From Prevotella dentasini JCM 15908 (GTDB taxonomy: Bacteria > Bacteroidota > Bacteroidia > Bacteroidales > Bacteroidaceae), in NCBI RefSeq assembly GCF_000614065.1, contig NZ_BAKG01000003.1:62001-126000 (forward strand): DNA of 64,000 nucleotides. The letters are read 5' to 3'. This document shows positions 9,401 through 18,913 of this stretch, in pieces. Below the pieces are notes generated by a model. That model saw only the letters and a program-made list of their open reading frames with translations, did not search any database and was not told the DNA's origin. Numbering within the stretch: the stretch's first letter is position 1; every line of letters begins with the position of its first letter. The position numbers and the translations under genes were made by a program.

Positions 9401-9429
9401 GGCTTGAAGAATTATCTTCAAGCCTTTTT
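9401..9429 (+). terminator. terminator after tRNA-Cys
   Basis: A perfect 10-bp stem (GGCTTGAAGA / TCTTCAAGCC) with loop ATTA is followed by TTTTT. It begins 7 bases after the tRNA. Confidence 0.9.
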
Positions 9430-9544
9430 CGTTATATCCGGTTATAGCTTGGCGATGCAGGGGCATTGGTTTCTGTCTGATCATCAGCTGTTCTTTGGCT
9501 TCTGTTAATAACGTATGGGCAGCTGATGTTCGCGTCGTGGGGAG

Positions 9545-10087
9545 CTAACGGCGTTTCCTTGCCTTATTCTTTCCTGTTGCAGGCTTCTCCTTGGGCAGCA
9601 TGTCGGCATTGAGATGCGAAAGGATTATTTGTCTGCTGCCTTTGATGATGTTCAGTTTGTAGACTCCTCCCTGTCGGTCTTTCCTGACATATTGGTAGGC
9701 TGAGTTGTTGGTTTCCCAGCAAGAGTCTCTCATGGCTATACTGTCAAGCAGGGTGTAGAAGTGTTTTTCGGGAACGGTGTCTAACAGGAGGGTTGCAAGG
9801 TAGTTGCCGCTTGCAGGGGTCTCCTCGTCCATGGACAGGCTGACCGAATCGGGCGTAATGGACTCTTCCGACTTAATTTTGTATTTTGGAAACCTGATGC
9901 CGGTAATGGTTTTCAGGTCTATCGGGAGTAGCGTGTCGCCCTGTAGTGGGGCAAACTCGCTGGCAGCCACGGTATCTCCGATAGGTCCTACTTCTGTTCT
10001 GCCAGCACGGCAGGAGGTGAGGGCAGCGATAATTATCATGGCTGTGGCAAAGAGGGGGAGGAGTTGGTGAGTGTTTGTTGCTTTCAT
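9545..10087 (-). CDS. putative lipoprotein
   Basis: A 180-residue protein with an N-terminal hydrophobic stretch LLPLFATAMIIIAALTSC ending in a lipobox (LTSC, Cys at about residue 26), so it is probably lipid-anchored. The mature part has a middle section rich in Ser/Thr/Asp and a very basic C-terminus (ATGKNKARKRR). The central part (IKGSRQIILSHLNADMLPK) suggests a small beta-rich domain. I do not recognise the family. It lies 134 bases downstream of the helicase gene on the same strand and may be its own unit. Confidence 0.75.
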   Translation of the reverse strand: MKATNTHQLLPLFATAMIIIAALTSCRAGRTEVGPIGDTVAASEFAPLQGDTLLPIDLKTITGIRFPKYKIKSEESITPDSVSLSMDEETPASGNYLATLLLDTVPEKHFYTLLDSIAMRDSCWETNNSAYQYVRKDRQGGVYKLNIIKGSRQIILSHLNADMLPKEKPATGKNKARKRR

Positions 10088-10221
10088 GTTGCGTTGGGTG
10101 TGAGAAGTTGAGTTCTTGTCTTTGCTTGGTAAATGGGATAATTGTTGTTGCCCTTTTGGTTTTCAGATACTTTTTAAGTAAACCGTCGGACAGAGATGGG
10201 TATTCTTCTTGGCGGTCAGAT

Positions 10222-11979
10222 TCATGTAGGATGGTCTTCCAAGCGTTTTAGCCTTTTGGTGGCAGTCGGGTGTTCGGGGCATAGTTCCAGTGCCTTCTTG
10301 TAGTTGTTGATGGCTGCCTCCGTCATTCCTTCGTGCTCACATTCCTTTCCCATCAGTACGTATTCGGCCGACAGCTTTTTCAGATAGTCTTGCTGTCGGA
10401 CTTGTTCGGCACGAAGTGCCTTGTTCTCTTCTTTCAGTTGGTTGATGATATTGAGTTTCTGACGGAAGTAGCGTTTGGCAGCAGGTTTCTCAATGTCGTA
10501 CCTGCTGTGAATGGCAAGGAAGAAGTTGTCTATGAACGCATCGAAGTCGCCACGCTTGAAGGCCTGTGCTGCATCGAAATATTCCTTGTCGGCCTTGCTC
10601 TGCCTCAATGCCAGGTGGATGGCCTTGTTGTCGTTGTAGTGCCGGGCGAAGCTGACTACCTCTGCCTTGATGAATATCTCGCTTCTGCGGACGGGTTCTG
10701 CCAGTGTGATGCCGGGAAGCGAGGTGCACCGGGAAAGGGCAACGTATGCCTGTCCTCCTGCGAAGACGCCTCCAGAGAAGTCTATCCGTACCTTCTTGAA
10801 TGTGAGTCCCTGACTTTTGTGTACGGTAATGGCCCATGCCAGCTTGACGGGAAACTGGGTGTAGGTGCCTATCAGCTCCTCTTCTATCTTTTGTTCCTTT
10901 TCGTTGAATCGGTAGCGTAGGTTCTCCCACATCTCGCGTTGCACCTGCAGGTCTTTCCCATCGTCGGTATGGATGTAGAGCAGTCCTGCCTCCTCGTCAA
11001 TACCGATGATGATTCCCAGTGTTCCGTTGACCCATTGTTTTTCCGAGTCGTTCTTGATGAACATGACGTGTGCCCCTGTTTTCAGTGTCAGTTCTATCGG
11101 GGTGGGGAGACTGCTTTCAGGGAATTCTCCCTTGATTTCGCCTTCGAACATGATAGGTTCTTCCGGTAGTTTGTCAAGCTCCTGATTGTTTATCCAGTCC
11201 ACCGTATCACGTTTGGTGGAAAGCGTTATGGTCAGGTCTTCTTCTACCGGATTCTCCTTGGGCTGTACGCGCTGGTTGATAAGGCGCAGGTCAGCTTCCG
11301 ATGCCTGATTGGTTCGGATGTGGTCGAGGATGGAAATAAAGACGGGGTCGGTCTGGCGATAAACTTTCTGTAGTTCGATACTGATGAGCGGATAGTTGCC
11401 GAATATCTTAGCATCAAAGAAATAGTTGCTTGTATAGTAAGGTTGTAGCAGCCGGCGGTCTTCTTCCCTGACTACGGGCTCGAGCTGATAGATGTCTCCT
11501 ACAAACAGCATCTGCTTGCCGCCGAAAGGTTCGCGCATATTTCGGTTGTAGATGCGGAGCACCTTGTCTATGAAGTCTATGATGTCTGCCCGCACCATGC
11601 TGATTTCGTCAATGATGAAAAGTTCTACCTCGCGAAGCAGCTTGCATTTGTCTCCGTTGTACTTTAGTGTTTTTCTGATGTTCCTTGCCGAGTATCGGAT
11701 ATCGTTGGGTAGCAGTGGATGAAAGGGCAGTTTGAAGAAGCTGTGCAGTGTGCTGCCACCGGCATTGATGGCAGCAATGCCCGTCGGGGCAAGCACAACG
11801 CACTTCTTGCGGGTGGTTGTGGCTATGTGGCGGAGGAAGGTGGATTTTCCGGTTCCTGCTTTTCCTGTGAGGAAAAGGGAATTATGCGTAAACTGAATAA
11901 TCTGGAGTGCTTGTTGCAACTCCGGATTATTCAGGTCTATTTCTGTTGTTTGTTGTAGTTCTGACGCCGTTCTCGTCAT
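10222..11979 (-). CDS. Pif1/RecD-like ATP-dependent DNA helicase with TPR tail
   Basis: A superfamily 1B helicase. Walker A GKAGTGKS is at residues 39-46, Walker B DEISM at 124-128, and FVGDIYQLEPVV follows (motif III, GD..QL..V). Near residue 385, AITVHKSQGLTF is motif V and YVALSRCTS is motif VI. Residues about 500-585 are helical and end with a TPR-like repeat (AAINNYKKALELCPEHPTATKRL). Pif1/RecD2-type enzymes unwind DNA 5' to 3'. The tail may mediate protein contacts; this is inference. The start lies only 2 bases after the end of the penicillin-binding protein gene, so the two are likely co-transcribed. Confidence 0.88.
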   Translation of the reverse strand: MTRTASELQQTTEIDLNNPELQQALQIIQFTHNSLFLTGKAGTGKSTFLRHIATTTRKKCVVLAPTGIAAINAGGSTLHSFFKLPFHPLLPNDIRYSARNIRKTLKYNGDKCKLLREVELFIIDEISMVRADIIDFIDKVLRIYNRNMREPFGGKQMLFVGDIYQLEPVVREEDRRLLQPYYTSNYFFDAKIFGNYPLISIELQKVYRQTDPVFISILDHIRTNQASEADLRLINQRVQPKENPVEEDLTITLSTKRDTVDWINNQELDKLPEEPIMFEGEIKGEFPESSLPTPIELTLKTGAHVMFIKNDSEKQWVNGTLGIIIGIDEEAGLLYIHTDDGKDLQVQREMWENLRYRFNEKEQKIEEELIGTYTQFPVKLAWAITVHKSQGLTFKKVRIDFSGGVFAGGQAYVALSRCTSLPGITLAEPVRRSEIFIKAEVVSFARHYNDNKAIHLALRQSKADKEYFDAAQAFKRGDFDAFIDNFFLAIHSRYDIEKPAAKRYFRQKLNIINQLKEENKALRAEQVRQQDYLKKLSAEYVLMGKECEHEGMTEAAINNYKKALELCPEHPTATKRLKRLEDHPT

Positions 11980-11981
11980 TC

Positions 11982-14507
11982 CTATTCGCTTTCGATGGGT
12001 TCTATGTGTGGCCTGCGCGAGGATCTGGATGCCGGTTGTCCTTCCTGCGTATTGTTGTTTTCTGTAGCAGGCTGGGCCGTGTTGTTATTTTCATTCTCGG
12101 CATCCTGTTCGTCTGTGTTTTCGTCCCCATCCTCATTGTCGTGCTGTCTGTGCCGGTCGTTCTCCTCATCTCTGTAATAGGCATTGATGCTGTCGGGCAA
12201 CGGTTTGTATGTTGTCTGCGACTGACAGTTGTATAGTGTGGGGTCGATGTCTTCGTTAGGTTCCGTCGGCCATTTGGCATGATATTTCTGGAAAGCTTTG
12301 TCGCGCATCACGTCGTAGATGAAATTGCCGCAGATAGGGAGGGCCGTCTTGGAGCCTTGTCCCAGTGCGCCTGTGCGGAAATGGATACAGCGATATTCAC
12401 CTCCGACCCATGAGCCGACTACCAAGTTGGGACTCACTGCCATAAACCAAGCATCTGAATGGTTGTTGGTGGTGCCGGTCTTGCCTCCCCAGTCGGTATC
12501 GGCTGTAATATACTGGCGGAGCGACTGGCTTGTTCCGTTACTTTCGGTAAGTCCGGCCTTGAGCATCTGCTGCATAAGGAAGGCCGTCTTGTAGGGCAGA
12601 ACCTTGTTGTTGTCTCTCGGACCTACGTAGACCTCATTGCCATTCCGGTCTACGATACTTGAGACGACAACAGGCTCGTGATGCTCGCCGTCGTTGGCAA
12701 CGGTGCAATAGGAGTTGACCATTTCCAAGAGGTTGACGTCGCTGGAGCCAAGAGCCAGTGAAGGCTCGTCTTCCAAGGGGCTTTTGATGCCCATGTCCTG
12801 TGCTGTCCGGATGATGTTCTTGATGCCCATCTCCTGTCCCAGACGAACAGCGACCGAGTTGATGCTTCGGGCAAAGGCCACTTTCAGGGGAAGGGAGTCA
12901 TTGGAGAATCTTCCGTTGGCATTGTTGGGAGTCCATGTTTTCATTAGCCCAGTCTTCTTGTCGAGCACCTGCATGCTGATATATTCGTCGCGTCGCTTGT
13001 CGCAGGGGGTCAGACCTTGGTTCATTGCTTCGGAGTAGACAAAGAGCTTGAAGGTAGAACCGGGCTGACGCTCAGCGGTAACCTTGTCGTATTTCCATGT
13101 GTTGAAGTCTATGTCGCCTACCCATGCACGCACGGCTCCTGTCTGCGGCTCCATGGCGACCATTGAGCAGTGCATGAACTTCACCATGTATCGGATAGAG
13201 TCCATGGACGACATTTCCTTTTCTATATAGCCTTTCTCGTAGTCGAAGAGCTTCACCTTGTGCGGTTTGTTCAGGTAATAAAGTACGCTGTCTTGCTGAT
13301 TGGGGTATTTCTGTACCAGTTTCTTGTAGAATGGCTGATGCTCGGCTATACCTTCTATGAATCCGGGAACAAGGTTACCTTTCGCATCACGCCACGGATC
13401 TTGGCCACGCCAGTGGTTATCGAAGTCGCGCTGAATCTTCCGCATTTGCTTGGTTACTGCTTTCTCTGCGTATTTTTGCAAGCGCGTGTCTATGGTTGTG
13501 TATATTTTAAGACCGCTGCTGTATAGATCGTAGCCATTGTCCTTGGCCCATTCCTTAAGGTAGTCGGCTATATAGCTGCGGAAATATTGTGCCTGTCCGT
13601 CGTAAGTTTCTTCTACATGGACGTCTAACCTGATGGGCAGCTGTGCCAGTCTTTCATACTGGTCTTTGGTTAGCTTATGGTGAGTAACCATGTTGTACAA
13701 TACCGTGTTGCGACGGGAAATGGAATTCTTCGGGTTGCTGATAGGATTGTAGAATGTTGTAGCTTTCAGCATGCCCACAAGAGTGGCTGCCTGCTCCGTC
13801 GTCATCTTGGAGGGAGTCGTATTGAAGTAGGTTTTGGCGGCTGTTTTTATGCCGTATGCATTGTTGCCAAAGTCTACGGTGTTGGCGTACATTGTGATAA
13901 TTTCCTTCTTGGAATATACCATTTCCAGCTTGATGGCAATAATCCACTCCTTGCTCTTCATAACGAGCATGCGCAGTCCGGGCACATGGCCGAGCAGACC
14001 TGTGGAGTATTGTGTGCGGACGCGGAACATATTCTTTGCCAACTGTTGGGTAATCGTCGACGCACCGCGGGCATCACGATGGGTAACGGCATCTTTTATG
14101 GCACCTGCAATGCCCATGAAGTCGACCCCATGGTGGCTGTAAAAACGTTCGTCCTCGGTACTTACGAGAGCGTGCCAAAAGTCAGACGTTACTTCGTTGT
14201 ATTTTACAGGTGTTCTGTTTTCCTTGAAGAATTTCCCAATAAGAACAGAATCGGCACTGTAAATCTCTGAAGCTGCGTATGTGGGAGGAGTCTTTATTTC
14301 AATGAATCCGGGTGATTTGCCAAACAGCCATAGGAAATTGATGTCTACCATGCCGAGGTAGAGAAAGATGGCTACAAAGAATGAGACTATTCCGAGAGCA
14401 GTCTTGGTATACCATGTACGGCCTTTATAGAGTTTTGCATACCAAGGAAAAAAGTTGATAAACCCTCGAACAATCTTTTTGGCAAAGTTGATGAATCCTT
14501 TTATCAT
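11982..14507 (-). CDS. class A penicillin-binding protein (transglycosylase/transpeptidase, PBP1A-like)
   Basis: A bifunctional peptidoglycan synthase anchored by one N-terminal membrane segment (TALGIVSFFVAIFLYLGMV, about residues 36-54). The glycosyltransferase domain shows EDERFYSHHGVD with the catalytic Glu, and STITQQLAKNMF. The transpeptidase domain shows the active-site serine in PGSTFKLF, SxN in the RSINS region, and KTGT (GGKTGTTNNHSDAWF). The C-terminal 70 residues are acidic and low-complexity (DEENDRHRQHDNEDGDENTDEQ), as seen in other Bacteroidetes homologues. At 841 residues the length is normal. It sits between miaA and the helicase gene on the same strand. Confidence 0.93.
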   Translation of the reverse strand: MIKGFINFAKKIVRGFINFFPWYAKLYKGRTWYTKTALGIVSFFVAIFLYLGMVDINFLWLFGKSPGFIEIKTPPTYAASEIYSADSVLIGKFFKENRTPVKYNEVTSDFWHALVSTEDERFYSHHGVDFMGIAGAIKDAVTHRDARGASTITQQLAKNMFRVRTQYSTGLLGHVPGLRMLVMKSKEWIIAIKLEMVYSKKEIITMYANTVDFGNNAYGIKTAAKTYFNTTPSKMTTEQAATLVGMLKATTFYNPISNPKNSISRRNTVLYNMVTHHKLTKDQYERLAQLPIRLDVHVEETYDGQAQYFRSYIADYLKEWAKDNGYDLYSSGLKIYTTIDTRLQKYAEKAVTKQMRKIQRDFDNHWRGQDPWRDAKGNLVPGFIEGIAEHQPFYKKLVQKYPNQQDSVLYYLNKPHKVKLFDYEKGYIEKEMSSMDSIRYMVKFMHCSMVAMEPQTGAVRAWVGDIDFNTWKYDKVTAERQPGSTFKLFVYSEAMNQGLTPCDKRRDEYISMQVLDKKTGLMKTWTPNNANGRFSNDSLPLKVAFARSINSVAVRLGQEMGIKNIIRTAQDMGIKSPLEDEPSLALGSSDVNLLEMVNSYCTVANDGEHHEPVVVSSIVDRNGNEVYVGPRDNNKVLPYKTAFLMQQMLKAGLTESNGTSQSLRQYITADTDWGGKTGTTNNHSDAWFMAVSPNLVVGSWVGGEYRCIHFRTGALGQGSKTALPICGNFIYDVMRDKAFQKYHAKWPTEPNEDIDPTLYNCQSQTTYKPLPDSINAYYRDEENDRHRQHDNEDGDENTDEQDAENENNNTAQPATENNNTQEGQPASRSSRRPHIEPIESE

Positions 14508-14579
14508 TTTATGTTATCGAATTGTCTGAATATATTCCTACTTAGAGAGATGGATATACAAAAATAGCGAAATAGTTGA

Positions 14580-15477
14580 TTACAAGCTGTTCAATGCTAT
14601 ATAATTTAAGATTTCTTCAATGTTGTCGGGATGAAACCAGTGTACGTCAGAATCGCGCTTGAACCATGTCAGCTGCTTTCGGGCGTAGCGGCGAGTGTTG
14701 CTCTGTATCTGGAAAATCGCTTCATCCAAAGTGAGAAGTCCGTCCAAATAGTTAAATAGCTCCTTGTAGCCGACGGTGTTCAGAGAATTTAGCTCTCTGT
14801 ATGGATAGACTTGCCTCGCTTCTTCTATCATTCCCTTATCAATCATTTGTAGTACACGCTGATTGATGCGGTCGTATAGTTCTTGGCGTGCCCTGTTTAG
14901 GCCAATCTTGATGATTCTGAATGGCCTTTCTTTCTTGCGGTTAGACCTGAAGGACGAATAGGTCTTCCCTGTTTGCAGGCATACTTCCAAGGCATGTACA
15001 ATTCTTCTTGGATTGTTTGGGTCGACTATTTTCCCGTGCTCAGTCTAATTCCCGGAGTTGTGCAAGCAGTGCAGGGAGTCCTTCTGTCTCTAGACGTTTC
15101 TTGAGACTGTCCCGGAGTGGCTGGGATATGGTTGGAATGTCGTCAATGCCATTGCAAACGGCATCAATATACATCATAGAACCTCCGGAAAGGAGTGATA
15201 GCTGGGAAGGCTGCCTGTCTATAAGCTGCAAAACATCGTGTTCAAAAAGGCTTGCCGAATAATAATCTGTAAGGTGAAGGCTGCCGACAAAGTAATGTTC
15301 AGCTCGCTGAAGCTCCTCTTTCGTGGGGGCAGCCGTACCGATTGGAATCTCGGAAAATATCTGACGGGAGTCGGCATTGAGGACTGGGATGTGGAAATGC
15401 TCTGCCAGTCGGAGTGTCAACTCCGTTTTGCCTACTCCCGTCGGACCGGTAATGACGATTAGAGTCTTGTCTTTCAA
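14580..15477 (-). CDS. miaA: tRNA dimethylallyltransferase (frameshifted as sequenced)
   Basis: MiaA adds a dimethylallyl group to A37 of tRNAs reading codons that begin with U. The P-loop GPTGVGKTE is at residues 11-19, followed by DSRQIF near 36-41 and [13 protein letters not shown]. The C-terminal part ([34 protein letters not shown]) is in another frame. The break is at 15041-15045: the coding strand reads GACTGAG, where GACCCTGAG would give the expected [17 protein letters not shown] and join both halves. So two Cs appear lost. It follows lpxA by 9 bases, as part of the lipid A gene set. Confidence 0.88.
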
Positions 15478-15486
15478 ACTCGTAAC

Positions 15487-16257
15487 TTATTTTATAATAC
15501 CGCGTTGCGAGGCTTCTACAAAGTCTATGATGTTCTGTATTTCTTTGGTGATTTGAAGCTCGCTCTTGATTTTCTGAATATTCTCGGAGCGTGTACCCTG
15601 TCCATAGAGTATGCGGTAGGCATTGTGTATGAGTTCTATCAGCTCGCTGGAGAAGTTGTGGCGGCGCAGGCCGATGATGTTGATTCCCATATATCGCGTA
15701 GGCTCCTTGCCTGCTATAATATAAGGTGGAATATCCATCGAAAACCGACTGCCGCCCTGTACCATGACATATCCGCCTATATGGCAGAACTGATGGCAGA
15801 GCACGGAGGCAGAAACAATGGCATTGTCGTCTACAACAACCTCACCGGCAAACTTCGTGGAGTTTCCGATAATCAGATGAGAACCAAGTACACAGTCGTG
15901 GGCAACGTGCATGTTCTCCATCAGCAGATTGTCGCTGCCAACCTTGGTAGTTCCTTTCGATGCCGTGCCACGGGAGATGGTAACATTCTCACGGATGGAA
16001 TTGTTGTCTCCCAACTCGCAAATAGTGTCCTCGCCTCTGAACTTCAAGTCCTGCGGCTTGGTAGAAATGCTTGCTCCCGGGAATATCTCGTTACCATTGC
16101 CTATGCGTGCTCCATAGTTGATTGTAACGCTATTCTGGAAGATGTTGTTATCACCGATGACAGTATTCTTGTCAATATAGCAGAACGGGCCTATGATGTT
16201 GTTGTCGCCTAACTTTGCTTCCGGGTGTATAAAAGCCAGCGGACTTATCTGATTCAT
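15487..16257 (-). CDS. lpxA: acyl-ACP--UDP-N-acetylglucosamine O-acyltransferase
   Basis: LpxA performs the first step of lipid A synthesis, 3-O-acylation of UDP-GlcNAc. The 256-residue protein starts with the hexapeptide-repeat region (ISPLAFIHPEAKLGDNNIIGPFCYID, GARIGNGNEIFPGASI), and contains the conserved AHDCVLGSHLIIGN segment with the catalytic His in the VAHD motif. The C-terminal helical part begins near LRRHNFSSELIELIHNAYRILY. It follows lpxC/fabZ by 10 bases and precedes miaA by 9 bases. The frame is intact. Confidence 0.95.
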   Translation of the reverse strand: MNQISPLAFIHPEAKLGDNNIIGPFCYIDKNTVIGDNNIFQNSVTINYGARIGNGNEIFPGASISTKPQDLKFRGEDTICELGDNNSIRENVTISRGTASKGTTKVGSDNLLMENMHVAHDCVLGSHLIIGNSTKFAGEVVVDDNAIVSASVLCHQFCHIGGYVMVQGGSRFSMDIPPYIIAGKEPTRYMGINIIGLRRHNFSSELIELIHNAYRILYGQGTRSENIQKIKSELQITKEIQNIIDFVEASQRGIIK

Positions 16258-16267
16258 TTTGTCTGAT

Positions 16268-17655
16268 TTACTTGTTCTTTACAATTTGTGCGGTAAATGA
16301 CGCTTCGGCTACAACGTGGTCGCCTACGAACATATAGCCCTTCATAGAACTGATGCCGTGACGGACGGGGCCGAGTAGTTCGACGCGGAAGAGGAGTGTG
16401 TCTCCGGGAACTACTTTCTGTCGGAATTTGACGTTGTCTATTTTCAGGAAATAGGTCGACCAACGTTCCGGCTCTTCCAGTTGGGAGAGTACGAGCAGAC
16501 CGCCGCACTGTGCCATGGCCTCTACCTGAAGTACTCCGGGCATTACCGGCTCCTGTGGGAAGTGTCCTTGGAAGAACGGTTCGTTGTTGGTTACGTTTTT
16601 CACACCGATAATACTGGTGGCACCCATAGCTATGACTTTGTCTACCAACTGCATCGGATAACGGTGGGGCAGCAGCTCGCGGATGCGGATGTTGTCCATC
16701 AGCGGTTCCTCGTTCGGGTCGTATATAGGAGCCTGTACCTCGTGTTTGCGGATTTCCTTACGCATCAGTCGGGCAAACTTGTTGTTTACCGTATGTCCCG
16801 GCCGTGTGGCACGATGCGTCCCTTAATGGGTTTTCCTATCAGTGCCATGTCGCCGATGATGTCCAGCAGCTTATGGCGGGTACATTCGTTGTCCCACATC
16901 AGCGGCTTGTGCTGGATGTAGCCGATGCTCGCTGCGTCCATGCGCGGCACCTTAAGCAGGTCTGCCAGTTGGTCGAGTGTGTCTTGCGCAACCTGTCGCT
17001 CATAGATAACGATGGCATTGTCCAAGTCTCCTCCCTTTATGAGATTGGCCTCAATCAGGGGCATAATGTCGCGTACAAAAACGAAGGTACGGGCAGGAGA
17101 AATTTCTTCTGCAAACTTGTTGATGTCGTCAAGTGTAGCAAACTGGCTGCTGATGAACTTGGAATCAAACGAGCACATTGCCGTGATGGAAAACTGCTCG
17201 TCGGGGAGAATGGTAATGACCGAGCCGCGTCCGTCCTTTATTTCTATCTTCTTGCGAATGATATAATAGTCTTTTGGTGCGTTCTGGTCAACGATTCCGA
17301 TTTCGTTTATCTTCTCTACATACATGGCGGCCGAGCCGTCAAGGATGGGGAATTCCGGGCCGTTGATTTGGATAAGGCAGTTGTCTATTCCCATGGCATA
17401 GAGGGCTGCCATGCCGTGCTCTACAGTGCTGACGCGCGCTTCGCCCTTAGCGAGTACGGTACCCCGTTGTGTGTCTACGACATTCTCGGCTACAGCATCA
17501 ATGACAGGCTGTCCTTCAAGGTCGATACGCTGAATTTTATATCCATGATTCTCTGGAGCCGGATTGAACGTTACGGTGAGGTTCAGTCCCGTATGGAGTC
17601 CTTTCCCGAAGAGGGAGAAACTTCCTTTGAGCGTTTTCTGCTTTGTTGTTTCCAT
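16268..17655 (-). CDS. lpxC/fabZ: bifunctional UDP-3-O-acyl-GlcNAc deacetylase / 3-hydroxyacyl-ACP dehydratase (frameshifted as sequenced)
   Basis: In Bacteroidetes LpxC (committed step of lipid A synthesis) is fused to FabZ (fatty-acid dehydratase). Here residues 1-289 form the LpxC part (FSLFGKGLHTGLNLTVTF, VSTVEHGMAALYAMG, and the zinc-site segment ECTRHKLLDIIGDMALIG). A further 165 residues form FabZ (LLPHRYPMQLVDKV, PFFQGHFPQEPVMPGVLQVEAMAQ with catalytic His and Glu). The two frames join if one G is restored at about 16810 (GTGCCACACGG to GTGGCCACACGG), which gives RPGHTVNNKFARLMRKEIRKH, the expected linker. I therefore call one gene. If the break were real the deacetylase would still be nearly complete. 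Confidence 0.88.
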
Positions 17656-17826
17656 TGTCTGTTATGTGAGGGTCAGGGTAGATGAGGAACTGATGCTTTC
17701 TGCCTTGGGGTGTCGTTCCACCATACATCGGGTAGGGGTGCCGGGCATCATCCTGTTTGCTTATCCGTGTCCGATAAAACGGACTTTCTTCTTTTCTCTT
17801 TATATCCCTGAAAATTAAACCGTCTG

Positions 17827-18867
17827 TTATTGATTCTTCTTCAGTTCGTCTACTTGTTTCTGCAAGTCGTTTATCTGCTTGTACAGGTCGGGAAGACGCT
17901 GGAAGATAGCTTGCGACTTGAAATAGGGACGTGGCTCCATGGGCGGTGTGCCGATGAGCGACTGATTGGTCTTCAGGCTGCCCGGTACGCCTGATTGCGC
18001 ACCGAGGAAAACCTTGTCGCCGATGGTGATATGGCCTGCGATGCCCACTTGTCCGCCGAACATGCACCATTGTCCTACCTTGGTAGAACCTGCAATGCCT
18101 ACTTGGGCGGACATGACGGTGTTCTCGCCGATATCCGTATTGTGTGCTATCTGAACAAGATTATCGAGTTTTACGCCCTTGCGCAGGTAGGTACTGCCCA
18201 TGGTAGAACGGTCTATACAGGTGTTTGCTCCTATTTCCACATCGTCCTCAATAGTAACAATGCCTATTTGGGGAATCTTATCGTAGGCGTTGGAGGTGGG
18301 GTTGGGGGCAAATCCGAACCCGTCAGAGCCAATCACGCTGCCCGAGTGTACGATGACGCTGTTGCCGATGCGGCACTCGTGATAGATGCTCACGTTGGGA
18401 TAGATGATACAGTTCTTGCCAATCTGAGTGCCGTCCATGATGGTGGCATGGGGGTAGACCTGACATCCGTCGCCCAGCTCTACGTTGTCGCCAATGTAAG
18501 CAAACGCGCCTATATATACATTTTCGCCAATCTTTGCCTTCGGGGAGATGAAGGCCAGTGGGTCTATCCCCTGCTTCTTCGGTTTCATTCCCTCATAGAG
18601 TTGCAGCAGCTTTGCAACGCAGTCTCTCGCATTTTTCACGCGGATTAGCGTCGCGCCGACGGGCCGGTCAATCTGAATGTCCTCGTCGACAAGCACGACA
18701 GAGCATTGTGTCTCGTAAAGGTAATGTGTATATTTGGGATTGGCCAGAAACGAAATGGCCCCGGGTTTGCCTTCCTCTATCTTGGCAAACGTGCTGATGG
18801 TAGCATCTTCGTTGCCTTCGACACGGCCTTGTATGAATTGCGCTATTTGCTTTGCAGTAAATTCCAT
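17827..18867 (-). CDS. lpxD: UDP-3-O-acylglucosamine N-acyltransferase
   Basis: LpxD adds the second acyl chain in lipid A synthesis. It has an N-terminal uridine-binding domain (residues 1 to about 100, [34 protein letters not shown]), then a left-handed beta helix of hexapeptide repeats ([29 protein letters not shown]), HNTDIGENT with the catalytic His region, and a C-terminal coiled helix ([22 protein letters not shown]). The 346-residue length is normal. It lies 46 bases after the HD gene and 171 bases ahead of lpxC/fabZ on the same strand. Confidence 0.95.
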   Translation of the reverse strand: MEFTAKQIAQFIQGRVEGNEDATISTFAKIEEGKPGAISFLANPKYTHYLYETQCSVVLVDEDIQIDRPVGATLIRVKNARDCVAKLLQLYEGMKPKKQGIDPLAFISPKAKIGENVYIGAFAYIGDNVELGDGCQVYPHATIMDGTQIGKNCIIYPNVSIYHECRIGNSVIVHSGSVIGSDGFGFAPNPTSNAYDKIPQIGIVTIEDDVEIGANTCIDRSTMGSTYLRKGVKLDNLVQIAHNTDIGENTVMSAQVGIAGSTKVGQWCMFGGQVGIAGHITIGDKVFLGAQSGVPGSLKTNQSLIGTPPMEPRPYFKSQAIFQRLPDLYKQINDLQKQVDELKKNQ

Positions 18868-18913
18868 TCCTTATATATATGGTCTTTAATTGTGCAAAGA
18901 TAACAAACTTTTG

